Notes: generated by a model from the letters alone, not told the origin. A DNA stretch of 64,000 bases from Clostridium yunnanense (GCF_016595795.1 NZ_JAENHN010000046.1:92425-156424), one strand, 5' to 3'; counted from the first letter of the stretch, positions 54,115 through 63,486 are shown. Translations and numbers: made by a program.

Positions 54115-55272
54115 TTAGTTCATCAACACACTTAAAACCCCATCCAAATTGAACACATCATTAGTTTCAAATATCTCCGCCAAATTTTCTATATTTTCCT
54201 CTAAATGCTCAACATCCTTAGAATACATATGCATTATATCTACTGCATCTTCATCAGTAACTTGTCCACTTTCCATCCATCTAAACACAAATAATTCCTT
54301 AATCATTAAATAACTAACCACTGCTGTCTTTACCTTTGCAGATACATCATAATCAAAAACTGCTTTCATAAAATATCTAAATACAAAGTAAACTAAAAGA
54401 TTTTCAAACTTGTACATCTTATCTTTATAATACTGGTTAAACTGTTTATGTTTATCTAAATAAAGTTCTGCATCACTATTGCACTGCCAAAAATGCTTTA
54501 ATACCTTATGTAAGCCTAAAGGATCCTTAGAGTTTATATGTTTTAATTCTTTGAAGACTTTAAAAAACTCATATATGTTATTATATTTGATATGCCCCTT
54601 ACCTTTATACTTACTTAAATTATTAATAATCTCATTTCTAATGTCATTGTTTAAGTATTTTTCATTTACAGCTTTTATTGCCATTATATTATTTTCATCT
54701 ATTACTGCTTGAATTTCGCTAGTAAACTTGATAATTAAAGAAGCTCTATCCTCTAGAACAATATCACGGTTTTGAAGTATATCAAAAACTATCTTTCTAC
54801 TTTGCAAAAGATAAATAAAAAGCATAGCGTTAATGTCATTATATGAAGTGATTTCTTCTTCAACTTCACTCACTTCAAACTCTACCTTTTTGTTGTCTCT
54901 TAATATTATTCTAGCAGCTTCTGGACAAGATAGTGATATCCCTATCTCACGTAAGCCTCCAAACTCTTCAGTATATCTCGGAAACTGCCTGCAAGTATAG
55001 CAAAGGCTGTCAGCTCCAAGCTCAGTATATATATCACACATCTTACTTTCATTTAGAAATGCACAGTCATCACCTTTTAATACAAATATATTCTCTCCAT
55101 CACGGTTCACTATATTATCCCGTAGTCTTTTTCCAAAATCTCCACTTACCCTTTGATATTTACTATGTGTTTCATCATCAATTACAATCTCCCAGCCAGC
55201 ACAGCATGTATCTTCACACTCTGAGGCTATACATTTGAATTCTTTAAAATAATCTGGCACTCGAATCTTCAT
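54115..55272 (-). CDS. fliB: FliB-type flagellin lysine-N-methylase
   Basis: 385 residues. The N-terminus holds the family Cys pattern: ASECEDTCCAGWEI, CAFLNESKMCDIYTELG, LCYTCRQFPRYTE and LSCPEAARI, likely an iron-sulfur or zinc site. FliB proteins methylate lysines on flagellin. No flagellar genes lie nearby in this window, so the substrate may be encoded elsewhere or differ. gatgaggt precedes the ATG. Transcribed alone. Confidence 0.85.
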   Translation of the reverse strand: MKIRVPDYFKEFKCIASECEDTCCAGWEIVIDDETHSKYQRVSGDFGKRLRDNIVNRDGENIFVLKGDDCAFLNESKMCDIYTELGADSLCYTCRQFPRYTEEFGGLREIGISLSCPEAARIILRDNKKVEFEVSEVEEEITSYNDINAMLFIYLLQSRKIVFDILQNRDIVLEDRASLIIKFTSEIQAVIDENNIMAIKAVNEKYLNNDIRNEIINNLSKYKGKGHIKYNNIYEFFKVFKELKHINSKDPLGLHKVLKHFWQCNSDAELYLDKHKQFNQYYKDKMYKFENLLVYFVFRYFMKAVFDYDVSAKVKTAVVSYLMIKELFVFRWMESGQVTDEDAVDIMHMYSKDVEHLEENIENLAEIFETNDVFNLDGVLSVLMN

Positions 55273-55341
55273 TTTTTACCTCATCTTAAATTATATTTTT
55301 AAAGCTATTTCTTAATTTTAATATCTATTTATGATATCATC

Positions 55342-55377
55342 AAGTGCCAAGGACTTTTAGAAGAGCCCTTGGCACTT
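55342..55377. terminator. Hairpin after the ABC exporter operon
   Basis: AAGTGCCAAGG and CCTTGGCACTT form a perfect 11-bp stem with a 14-nt loop. The T-rich side faces the plus direction, so its strength on the minus strand is uncertain. Confidence 0.6.
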
Positions 55378-55525
55378 AAAATATAATTTTTATTTGGATA
55401 TATGCATTATCTACATATTTATTATAACGAAGTAGTTATTCCTTTAGTATCATTGTGTTATTCCTTATAGATAAAAATGTTGTGTCTAACATTATATTAT
55501 AGTGCAATATAGAACCTGTCTTTTA

Positions 55526-56362
55526 TTAACCCCACAATGCACTAGCATCACTTGAACTTCTGTTTAAGCGAGAAAAATCCGTTTTAACAAATGAATTAGT
55601 AGCTAATATTAGGAATATGATGCCTATAGCAATAATGATAGCAAAAGACATAATAGGAGTAACAATAAATCCGTTAATTTCGATTGCTAAGCCCTGTCTC
55701 ACAAGTTCTTCAGGTGCTAAATTAGTTTTCTCTAAAACAACCATACGGAAAAAAGCAGTTGCATAGGTCATTGGATTAATATAAGAAAAATACCTAAGAG
55801 TATCAGGTAGCATAGATATTGGAATATACGCTCCTGATACAAAGGTTAAGGGCATAGTTACAGCAGTTTTAACTATCTGAAAGGTTTGACCATTTCGTAC
55901 AATAGTCGCTAAGTATAATCCAACACCAGAAAAAACAATTCCAACACTAATCATAGCTAAAAGAACCCAAAGTGGCGTTATCCATGAGGTAAATTTTATA
56001 CCTATAAATAATCCAAGAATTAGTATCATTAACCCTTGTATGGTGGAGACGGTTGCTGCTGATAATAATTGCCCCAGGGCAACATTTATTCTTTTTGCAG
56101 GAGAAACTAAAACCTCTTTCATAAAGCCGCTTACCATATCATCAACAGTGGATGAGGCCAAGTTAAGTGAACCTTCAAACACTGTTGTTATAATAACTCC
56201 AGAGAGCATATATGCAATAGGATTTTCTATTGAGTTAATTTTAAAAATAGCACCAAATACATAAACAAAGAAAAATGGGAACACAAGTGAAAAAATTAAA
56301 CCTGTTTTATTTCTTATAAAAGCCTTCAAGCCTCTTTTCCATAATGCAAATACAGTATTCAT
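55526..56362 (-). CDS. ABC-2 type exporter permease (DrrB-like)
   Basis: 278 residues with six hydrophobic helices. GLKAFIRNKTGLIFSLVFPF, FMKEVLVSPAKRINVALGQL and AYIPISMLPDTLRYFSYINP are typical of daunorubicin-type DrrB permeases. It starts one base after the ATPase stop codon, so the two are translated together and form one exporter in the membrane. Substrate may be a drug or lipid. Confidence 0.9.
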   Translation of the reverse strand: MNTVFALWKRGLKAFIRNKTGLIFSLVFPFFFVYVFGAIFKINSIENPIAYMLSGVIITTVFEGSLNLASSTVDDMVSGFMKEVLVSPAKRINVALGQLLSAATVSTIQGLMILILGLFIGIKFTSWITPLWVLLAMISVGIVFSGVGLYLATIVRNGQTFQIVKTAVTMPLTFVSGAYIPISMLPDTLRYFSYINPMTYATAFFRMVVLEKTNLAPEELVRQGLAIEINGFIVTPIMSFAIIIAIGIIFLILATNSFVKTDFSRLNRSSSDASALWG

Positions 56363-56363
56363 A

Positions 56364-57284
56364 TTATGCTTCCTCCCTAATTTTTCTTCCGGTTATTTCT
56401 AAGAAAACATCATTAAAGGTACCTTTTTTTATTTCAATGTCAGTAATTACATCTTTTTGTAGACTTAGGACTTTCAATAAAATATTAGTATTTTCAGCAT
56501 CAACCTTGTAGTAGCCATCCTTTTTCTCGTAATTCATTTTAAATTCTATTAGCAATTTTTCAAGTTCAGGTTCATTTTTTGTAGTGATATATGCCTTATC
56601 CTTAGTATACATTTTCTTTAAAGCATAGGGTGTGTCATGAGCCACTATCCTTCCACCATCTATAATTGCGATCTTATCGCATATTTCTGCTTCTTCCATA
56701 TAATGAGTGGTAAGAAAAATAGTTATATTTCTCTCCTTTTGAAGCTTCACGATATACTCCCAAATATGAGACCTTGTTTGTGGATCAAGCCCTGTTGTTG
56801 GCTCATCAAGAAATAAAACCTTTGGATAGTGAATTAACCCACGTGCAATTTCTACACGACGTTTCATTCCACCTGACAAAGCACCTACTAGCTTCTTTCT
56901 TTCATCCAATAAATCAACTAAATTTAAAACAAACTGGATACGTTCCTCAACTTCTTTTTTGGGAACATTATAAAACACACAATGCATTTTAAGATTTTCG
57001 TCAATGGTCATTTTTGAATCTAGGGTTGAATCCTGGAACACAACTCCAATTGTTGATCTAACTTGACTTTTTTGTGTAGCAACATCTTTTCCATCTATTA
57101 TAAGTGTACCAGATGTCTTATCAAATATTGTACACAGAGTATTTATGGTAGTACTCTTTCCAGCGCCATTAGGCCCTAAAAAAGCGAAGATACTTCCCTC
57201 CTCCACTGTAAAAGAAATATCATCGACAGCAGTAAAATCACCATATCTTTTAGTGAAATTCTTAACTTCAATTATCGGATTCAT
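56364..57284 (-). CDS. ABC exporter ATPase (DrrA-like)
   Basis: About 306 residues from ATG at 57284 (ggagggg upstream). Walker A GPNGAGKST, signature LSGGMKRR and Walker B VLFLDEPTTGLD are intact; the C-terminal about 70 residues are the DrrA-type extension. It powers the DrrB-like permease directly downstream. No TetR or MarR gene is adjacent; the nearest regulators are the two-component genes upstream. Confidence 0.93.
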   Translation of the reverse strand: MNPIIEVKNFTKRYGDFTAVDDISFTVEEGSIFAFLGPNGAGKSTTINTLCTIFDKTSGTLIIDGKDVATQKSQVRSTIGVVFQDSTLDSKMTIDENLKMHCVFYNVPKKEVEERIQFVLNLVDLLDERKKLVGALSGGMKRRVEIARGLIHYPKVLFLDEPTTGLDPQTRSHIWEYIVKLQKERNITIFLTTHYMEEAEICDKIAIIDGGRIVAHDTPYALKKMYTKDKAYITTKNEPELEKLLIEFKMNYEKKDGYYKVDAENTNILLKVLSLQKDVITDIEIKKGTFNDVFLEITGRKIREEA

Positions 57285-57512
57285 TTTCTCATCCCCTCCA
57301 TAGGAATATATCCAAGTTATATTATTAAAGGAACACATTAATACTCCATTTAACTATTATCATAATTAGTTTTATAGCAAAATAGTACATAAATAATTAT
57401 GTCTTATAATCTATATTTTAATCACTTTACAATATCATAAAGAATTTGTTCTATTGGTTATCCTATTTTTTAGAAATTGTTTCATACTCTTTATCATCTC
57501 TTCAAAATAGAA

Positions 57513-57555
57513 AAAAGGAATACTCAAAGCTCTTATAGCTCTAAGTATTCCTTTT
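57513..57555. terminator. Terminator after the hydrolase
   Basis: AAAAGGAATACT and AGTATTCCTTTT pair perfectly; the loop contains a smaller AGCT/AGCT hairpin. It isolates the hydrolase unit from the ABC exporter. Confidence 0.85.
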
Positions 57556-57618
57556 ATATCAAATTATATCTTTTAATTCACTAATATATACTAAAACTTA
57601 CACTCCAAGAAATTTATC

Positions 57619-57779
57619 TTAATTATAATTTAATGCAATTACAACTGGCTCTCTTATTACTGCATCATTTAACTCTTTAAGATAATTATTTAAATCTTCT
57701 TTAATTAAACTATCTCGCTACATGCTTTCTAACAACTATAGTTTCAACTGTAACTAATGTAAGTTTTATAAGCTCCACC
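57619..57779 (-). pseudogene. Frameshifted relic of an unidentified gene
   Basis: Two minus-strand frames in succession look coding: VELIKLTLVTVETIVVRKHV (AR) and then RDSLIKEDLNNYLKELNDAV, IREPVVIALNYN with stop. One base change of frame near 57718 joins them. No family recognised. It lies between the hydrolase gene and its terminator, so it may be the tail of that transcript. Confidence 0.45.
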
Positions 57780-57801
57780 TTCTAATCAACTTAAAAACAT
57801 T

Positions 57802-58968
57802 CTAGCAGTCACTTGGTCTAGGTGCAGAAGGACCAAGACCAATGGAGCAAAGCCAATTCAGAGCTACTTCATGTAGCACATTGATGTTATCTACCTGGCA
57901 GTGTTCTAATCCACCAAGTCTTCTATCCTCTATAGCGAAGAATGTCTTATTTTTTGAACCAGCCTGCTCGTAATTTTTAAGAGCTTGTGTTAGTGGATTT
58001 GGCTGAACTAATATCTCTTCCGCACCATGCATAACAAGAAGAGGACATTCTATCTGATGAAGTACACCTTCTAGATTGTAGGCAAAACGAGGATTTCCCG
58101 CAAAGTCATCCAAGCTTTCTGCACCAAGTATTCTCATGCCATGGGCAGCCAAACTAGGTGGCATCCATTTTAGCATTGCTTCCCAGTCGAATGCGTGGGT
58201 ACCTCCGTCAGAGATGACAGCAGCAATCCTGTGGTCGAAGGAAGCAAATCTAAGAGAGTCATATGCCGCAAAGCTCTCGCCATGAACAATAATCTTGCTA
58301 GGATCAACTTCTGGTCTAGTTAGAAGAAAGTCGATTGCTCTTGAATGAAAAGCCTCACTATCAGCTCGTCTCCCCTTTCCTTTTTCGTACATTGAAAGAC
58401 CAGTTCCAGGCTGATCATAAACCATAAAGTTATATCCACAGGAAATAAAAGCTGGTCCTAACCAGAAATAGTTCTCAACTGACCATTCATCACCACCATT
58501 GAGAGCCAAAATTGTAGGTTTCGGACCTTTTATCCATGAAGGTGAAAAAAAGTACCCATCCAACTTAACATCCTCATAGTCTACTTGGATTTTCTCTGGT
58601 TTGACATCGAAGTAATTTCCGGCAGCTTCGAAAAGTTCATTTACTTTCCTAAATATGCGCATTTTTTCGGTGTCATTATCCATCACAGCATATTCAGCTA
58701 TTCTGTAGTAATTCAACGCACGAATGTAACAGTTACGTGCTGTATACCAGTTTCCAACAGCTTCTGCCTCCTTGCCATGCTTTTCCAAGGCCTCTGCTGT
58801 TATAAGCCATTCTCTATGCCATGATTCCTTATCATTTGGATCTATTTTTTTGCATGCCTCATAAATTTCGGTGACGTCAGTAGCACCAAGACTTGCCATT
58901 CCTAAGGCTTTAGTTACTTGATATGACATCATATAGTTGTTTGGCCAACGGCTGAATTCAATTGACAT
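57802..58968 (-). CDS. Alpha/beta hydrolase (FrsA/DHPON-hydrolase type)
   Basis: 388 residues: a helical N-terminal part (1-125, YTARNCYIRALNYYRIAEYA) and an alpha/beta hydrolase domain with nucleophile elbow VHGESFAAY (Ser about 232), MHGAEEILVQP in the acid region and LEHCQVDN with the likely His. This two-part plan is that of FrsA-like esterases and C-C bond hydrolases such as 2,6-dihydroxypseudooxynicotine hydrolase. aaggagg precedes the ATG; an overlapping 44-codon ORF lies directly upstream. Natural substrate unknown. Confidence 0.8.
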   Translation of the reverse strand: MSIEFSRWPNNYMMSYQVTKALGMASLGATDVTEIYEACKKIDPNDKESWHREWLITAEALEKHGKEAEAVGNWYTARNCYIRALNYYRIAEYAVMDNDTEKMRIFRKVNELFEAAGNYFDVKPEKIQVDYEDVKLDGYFFSPSWIKGPKPTILALNGGDEWSVENYFWLGPAFISCGYNFMVYDQPGTGLSMYEKGKGRRADSEAFHSRAIDFLLTRPEVDPSKIIVHGESFAAYDSLRFASFDHRIAAVISDGGTHAFDWEAMLKWMPPSLAAHGMRILGAESLDDFAGNPRFAYNLEGVLHQIECPLLVMHGAEEILVQPNPLTQALKNYEQAGSKNKTFFAIEDRRLGGLEHCQVDNINVLHEVALNWLCSIGLGPSAPRPSDC

Positions 58969-59092
58969 TGTAGTATCCTCCTTCTCTAGTTGTATTAGTT
59001 ACTCCAGTCCTTCTCTGATTAAGTACAAGGTTGCATGTTTCGAAATAGTAGCACCTATCTATGTCAGTGCCGTGAGCTTGCTTCTCTACCAT
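58958..59092 (-). CDS. 44-residue small ORF overlapping the hydrolase start
   Basis: ATG at 59092 follows a near-perfect gataggaggaaatg site. The peptide is MVEKQAHGTDIDRCYYFETC, then NLVLNQRRTGVTNTTREGGY (YNVN). It ends 11 bases inside the hydrolase gene, in another frame, so translation of the two can be coupled. It has two Cys but no signal peptide or family match. It may be a regulatory leader peptide, a peptide precursor or a chance remnant. Confidence 0.5.
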   Translation of the reverse strand: MVEKQAHGTDIDRCYYFETCNLVLNQRRTGVTNTTREGGYYNVN

Positions 59093-59227
59093 ATCATTTC
59101 CTCCTATCAGTTTACTTGCTGTTTTTAAGCTACAAGTAAATTTTAAGATATAAAAATAAATCAGGCCTAAAAGGAAAATAAATCTTTATAAAAAGAATAT
59201 AAAAAATTATAAAGAAATAAAGAACAA

Positions 59228-59272
59228 AAAGGCCACTGCTGTATTCTATACTTTCAACCAGCATTGACCTTT
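59228..59272 (-). terminator. Terminator of the two-component operon
   Basis: AAAGGCCACTGCTG and CAGCATTGACCTTT pair with two mismatches around a 17-nt loop; a T-rich stretch follows on the minus strand. Confidence 0.65.
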
Positions 59273-59294
59273 AATTCATTGTAGAAAAATAATA

Positions 59295-60347
59295 TTAGTT
59301 TTTTGAAAGCGGAAGGCTGAACTTTATCCCAAGACCGCCATACTCAGAAGAATATGCATATATTTCTCCACCATGATATTCAATAATTGATTTACAGCTT
59401 GCAAGCCCAAGCCCTATCCCACCGTTTTCAATTTGCCGCGATTTATCAACAGTAAAAAATTTAAGAAATAGTGAAGGTATATCCTTATCTGGAACTCCAG
59501 TGCCATTATCCTCAATTTTAAAATAGGCATAAGATCCTTTAGAGTATCCAGTCATATAAACTTTCAACTCTTTTTTTCCTCCATATCTTATAACATTACT
59601 GAAGAGATTACCAAAGACCCTGCCTATCATAGTTTCATTGACCATAAGCATTATATTTTCCGTGAATAAATGCTTGTAAGCAAGCTCACAGTTAAGTCCT
59701 GATAACTCATAGTCATACTCTTGAGCAATGTTTTCAAATAATTTCGATGCATCAACTTGTTTCAATATCATGGATTCTAAATCCTGTTTTTCTTTGGTGA
59801 AACTTATAAAGTCATTGATAAGTTCAGCCATATATTTTGACTTTTTTTGAATCAACTCGTAATATTCCTGTTTTTCATTTTCTGATAGCCCCTTTTGCAT
59901 AGCTAACAGTTCAGCAAAACCGCTAATAGATGTTAATGGTGCTTTTAGATCGTGAGCAATAGCAGAAATCATATCCGTTTGCTCTTTGTGTGCTAGTTGG
60001 AGCCTCTTTTCCATCTTATTAAAGTGCTTATAAAGGTCTCCAATTTCATCATTACTCCTTAATGCAAGTGGTGGCAATGGATGCACAATATTTACTCTTT
60101 CCAATCTTCTATTAAGCAGTCCAATGGGTTTTTCTATAAAAAAATTAATATACATAATCAAAATAATAAATATAAAACAGGCAATAGCCAATATAGGAAG
60201 GAGTACTCCTATATATGAGGGATTAAATAATGAACTAGATATATGTGGATATTCTGCAAAGATAAACTTCAAATAAATTCCAATTGAAACCATAAAAAAT
60301 ATAAACATCAACAGGAACAGTAGAGGAAGCTTTATTTTCAGTTTCAT
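59295..60347 (-). CDS. Sensor histidine kinase
   Basis: About 350 residues from ATG at 60347 (aaggag upstream). Two membrane helices (about 7-28 and 45-68) flank a short extracellular loop, followed by HAMP, the phosphoacceptor region AIAHDLKAPLTSISGFAELL and HATPase motifs (NLFSNVIRYGG, DNGTGVPDKD, GGIGLGLASCKSI). The small sensor loop is typical of envelope-stress or antimicrobial-peptide sensing kinases. It starts five bases after the response regulator. Confidence 0.92.
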   Translation of the reverse strand: MKLKIKLPLLFLLMFIFFMVSIGIYLKFIFAEYPHISSSLFNPSYIGVLLPILAIACFIFIILIMYINFFIEKPIGLLNRRLERVNIVHPLPPLALRSNDEIGDLYKHFNKMEKRLQLAHKEQTDMISAIAHDLKAPLTSISGFAELLAMQKGLSENEKQEYYELIQKKSKYMAELINDFISFTKEKQDLESMILKQVDASKLFENIAQEYDYELSGLNCELAYKHLFTENIMLMVNETMIGRVFGNLFSNVIRYGGKKELKVYMTGYSKGSYAYFKIEDNGTGVPDKDIPSLFLKFFTVDKSRQIENGGIGLGLASCKSIIEYHGGEIYAYSSEYGGLGIKFSLPLSKN

Positions 60348-60351
60348 GCTA

Positions 60352-61044
60352 TTATTCTCCTTCCTTGTACTTATATCCAACGCCCCAAATTGTTTTAATA
60401 AAGTCATATTCAGGACCAAGTTTCTTACGGATATTTTTTATATGAACCGTTACAGTATTTAATTCTCCGTACTCGTCTCCCCATATATATTCATATATCT
60501 GCTCACGAGTCAATACATTATTGGAGTTATGCATAAGCATGGACAATATTTGAAATTCCTTTGTTGATAAATTAAGCTTTTTGTTATTTAGAAATGCTTC
60601 AAAGGTTTTATCATTCAAAATTAGAGGTGAATCAATACTTTCTCTATCGGGACTAAGTTCATTCCACTCTTTAAAAAGCCTGTCAACTTTTCTGAAGTTA
60701 GCCCTTATCCTGGAAGTAAGTTCCTGAATACTAAAAGGCTTTGTCATGTAGTCATCTGCCCCTACTTCGAGCCCAACGATTTTATCAATATCCGTATCCC
60801 TGGCACTTAAAAACATAATTGGAGCATTATAAGATTCTCTGACGCTTCTACACACATCAAGACCATCCATACCAGGCATCATTATATCAAGAATTATGAA
60901 ATCAATGTGATTTTCTTTCAATGCACATAAGGCTTCTTTCCCAGAACATGCTGAAATAGTTTCAAATCCCTCATAACTTAAACTCTTTGCTATTAGTTTT
61001 ACTATATCTTTATCATCATCTACAACTAATATCTTTTTTTGCAC
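60352..61044 (-). CDS. OmpR-family response regulator
   Basis: 230 residues. Receiver domain with phosphoacceptor Asp about 53 (FIILDIMMPGMDG) and Lys in YMTKPFS; winged-helix output domain with LSTKEFQILSMLMHNSNNVL and VHIKNIRKKLG. GTG start at 61044 behind ggaggtg. Operon with the kinase. The target may be the nearby hydrolase or ABC exporter downstream, or the promoter region with the palindrome at 61182-61201; all inference. Confidence 0.93.
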   Translation of the reverse strand: MQKKILVVDDDKDIVKLIAKSLSYEGFETISACSGKEALCALKENHIDFIILDIMMPGMDGLDVCRSVRESYNAPIMFLSARDTDIDKIVGLEVGADDYMTKPFSIQELTSRIRANFRKVDRLFKEWNELSPDRESIDSPLILNDKTFEAFLNNKKLNLSTKEFQILSMLMHNSNNVLTREQIYEYIWGDEYGELNTVTVHIKNIRKKLGPEYDFIKTIWGVGYKYKEGE

Positions 61045-61538
61045 TTTTGCACCTCCGAGCTACTTCAATAAGCTTTCTCTTCCACAGTCAAAATTATAGA
61101 TTAACTGGAGCCTTTAGCTTTATCAAATATATCAACCTCTTTTATGCCTTGTTATGAGACTTTTCCAAAGAGATTTTTTATTAAGGTACTTCAGTACCTT
61201 ACATACAAAGCTTAGCACTCTTTTTTTTAATATGCAATTATATATTTATTTTATTTCATGGTGTTGATAAAGTAGTGAATTTTTACAGTTTTATGCCTTG
61301 TTTCAGATAACTTCAAAAACCTCATTTATTTTGGTACTGTTCACAGCATCTACTATAAGTGAGGTTTTTCTATTTTATTCTTCTGTATATTTCTTGGTAT
61401 TCATGTAGAATTTAATGTCAAAGAGAAAAAGCATCTATCCTGCAAAGAATAGTGCTTTATACTCTTAAATTCATATCTTAAACTATATCCAATAGCTCTA
61501 AAAAATAAATATTCTAAATATGCTTATTATTACCATCT
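61045..61538. other. Spacer upstream of the two-component operon
   Basis: 494 bp with no gene seen. It holds a perfect 9-bp inverted repeat TAAGGTACT-tc-AGTACCTTA (61182-61201), a hairpin with AAAAACCTCA and TGAGGTTTTT arms (61315-61369) and a weaker one at about 61420-61466 that may end the GNAT transcript. Confidence 0.5.
61315..61369. terminator. Probable terminator
   Basis: AAAAACCTCA and TGAGGTTTTT bound a 35-nt loop that has some further internal pairing. Lies 170 bp after the GNAT stop on the minus strand. Confidence 0.55.
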
Positions 61539-62030
61539 CTATACATTTCTTATTTCAACTAATTCGTCAGTATCAATCACTAAACGCATAGCTATAAAAT
61601 CATAGTCAGCACCTCTTATAGTATTTACAAACTCCTCGATAACTTTAAAACCTAATTTCTTATATACTTTAATGGCTCTTTTATTAAATTTCGCAACTGT
61701 TAAGTCAATACAGTTATAATTATATTTTTGTTTTCCAAAATCAACTACTGATTTTACAAACTCTGTTCCAAAACCTTTTCCAGTAATATCCGGCCTCATT
61801 TGCACACCTATACAAAGGAATTCTTCAATATAATAAAACGAACAGTTTCCTACTAACTCATTATCTTCATTATAAATTGAAAAATTGTTATCTGAATCAA
61901 TAAAACTTAGTATCCACTCTATTTTATTTTTATCAATACTATTATCATAGAATGAATATATATCCTCATATCTCCAAGTTAAAAATTCCTCTACATCACT
62001 TTTTGTAGCTACTCTAAATTCAAACTTCAT
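61539..62030 (-). CDS. GNAT N-acetyltransferase
   Basis: 163 residues of the RimI/GNAT_3 type: FRVATKSDVEEFLTWRYEDI, CIGVQMRPDITGKGFGTEFV with T-G-K-G-F-G as acetyl-CoA loop, and NKRAIKVYKKLGFKVIEEFV. aggagggcaag precedes the ATG. Single gene; substrate unknown. Confidence 0.9.
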   Translation of the reverse strand: MKFEFRVATKSDVEEFLTWRYEDIYSFYDNSIDKNKIEWILSFIDSDNNFSIYNEDNELVGNCSFYYIEEFLCIGVQMRPDITGKGFGTEFVKSVVDFGKQKYNYNCIDLTVAKFNKRAIKVYKKLGFKVIEEFVNTIRGADYDFIAMRLVIDTDELVEIRNV

Positions 62031-62268
62031 ATTATCCTTGCCCTCCTAATTATTTATTAAGATATGAGCAAAGACTACTAAAATAAAACAATTTGATATT
62101 CTACTAATTTAATTTTTTCATAGCAGCCTTTGCTATGAATTTAAAAATGGCTTTAAACAAGGATATTTCACGTTAATCACTCCAGTCATATTATTTTAAT
62201 ATAAGAATCTTATTTATTTATGGTACGGTTAAATGCACCGTTGTATAATTGAGTCCCTAATTATATTT

Positions 62269-62604
62269 TTATTTCTTTAAAGATATAGTATTTCTATTAT
62301 TACCGTTTTCTGATCCATGTGTATATCCCACAACCTTAAAATGCTCCGAAAGGCTCTTAACTAAACTATCATAGTCTTCATATTTTGCTCTAAGGCAGGT
62401 GGAAAGATGGACTACTTCAACATCATTTTTAATCAAACTTTCAACCTTATGTTCTAAATCTCCTCCCACATGGGTAAATGCTATTAACTCCACCTCAGAC
62501 CCATAATCGCTAAAAGAATCAACTCTCTTGTTATAGGCGTTGAAACAGCCTTTTCCGGTACATCTATTCATCGTATCTTCGTTAACCAAAATCGCAATTT
62601 TCAT
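62269..62604 (-). CDS. CGGC-domain protein
   Basis: About 111 residues from ATG at 62604 (aaggggg upstream). MNRCTGKGCFNAYNKR, AFTHVGGDLEHKV and VVHLSTCLRAKYEDYD are the Cys/Gly-rich motifs of the CGGC family, putative metal-binding proteins of unknown function common in anaerobes. Single gene. Confidence 0.8.
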   Translation of the reverse strand: MKIAILVNEDTMNRCTGKGCFNAYNKRVDSFSDYGSEVELIAFTHVGGDLEHKVESLIKNDVEVVHLSTCLRAKYEDYDSLVKSLSEHFKVVGYTHGSENGNNRNTISLKK

Positions 62605-62805
62605 ATGTATCCCCCTTATATAATAAAACAAAATTATTAGCTATTAAATTGTTATATAAGCCAATATTGATAAAATATTCATTGATAGTTTACCATGTTT
62701 ATTATATTACTGGTATATCACTTAAGCAGTGATTACTGTCACAAACAATGTATGGTTTATTCTCAACTTTTTAATGAAAGCTTAGTAGTTTATTGGAGAC
62801 ACAAA

Positions 62806-62904
62806 ATGCAAGTATATGTTTTATGTGCTATAGGTAGAGTTGGAAATGTTTTTACTGAACTTACATGCAAATGCCGAATGAAACATACAGATTTAGAAAA
62901 GTAA
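62806..62904 (+). CDS. Possible 32-residue small ORF
   Basis: ATG at 62806 is nine bases after ggag. The peptide MQVYVLCAIGRVGNVFTELT, CKCRMKHTDLEK has three Cys. Site and length are weak evidence; it may be chance. The rest of 62605-63014 shows only a likely promoter (GTATAATTG, about 62970) for the next gene. Confidence 0.2.
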   Translation: MQVYVLCAIGRVGNVFTELTCKCRMKHTDLEK

Positions 62905-63014
62905 CTTATATGTAATTATATTAAATATTTGAATTTTTGCAGGTATGTGGTATATAATTAAACAAATGTATAATTGTAAATTATGATGTATAAATAGCTT
63001 AGGTGGTGAAAGTA

Positions 63015-63347
63015 ATGATCGGTAACTTTGAGAACAATATGTTTTATGGAACATTAGCTATTTACTTTATTACAAATTTAGTTAACACAGTTATAATGTA
63101 TAAGTGCAAGAGGAGACAATTAAAATTATTATTTGCGATACTGCCATTACCTATATTGTTTATTTACTGTACTGCTAATATTTTGATATTTAAGTCAATT
63201 GTTGATATAAGTAATCCACCTTTCGGTACTGACTATAGTGGCTATTTTATGGGATTGGTAATTCTTGCAGGTTTTCTAATGGTTGTTTTTTACGTAGTAA
63301 ATATAATTTATATGCTTATTTTTACTTTACACAAACCCTACCAATGA
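63015..63347 (+). CDS. Small integral membrane protein
   Basis: About 110 residues from ATG at 63015, six bases after aggtggtg (that site overlaps alternative GTG starts). Three hydrophobic helices (about 10-28, 35-55, 72-100) with a Lys/Arg-rich loop (YKCKRRQLK) between the first two. No family recognised. A terminator follows. Confidence 0.55.
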   Translation: MIGNFENNMFYGTLAIYFITNLVNTVIMYKCKRRQLKLLFAILPLPILFIYCTANILIFKSIVDISNPPFGTDYSGYFMGLVILAGFLMVVFYVVNIIYMLIFTLHKPYQ

Positions 63348-63393
63348 GTTTTAAGTATTAATCATCATACGGTATTTTCACCTATAAAAACAG

Positions 63394-63422
63394 CCTTAGG
63401 CAAGTTATATAAATGCCTAAGA
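63394..63422 (+). terminator. Terminator of the small membrane protein gene
   Basis: CCTTAGGCA and TGCCTAAGA form an 8-9-bp stem with an 11-nt loop; only a short T-rich tail follows. Confidence 0.5.
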
Positions 63423-63486
63423 CTATAAATCGCACTTATTTATGATACTATTCAACTTAAATAATCTTATAACATATCTTCGGAGT

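Noticed and set aside
62695-62904. 69-codon reading of the region upstream of the small membrane protein
   Set aside because: No site at the long start; only the internal ATG at 62806 has a plausible one, and that is listed at low confidence.
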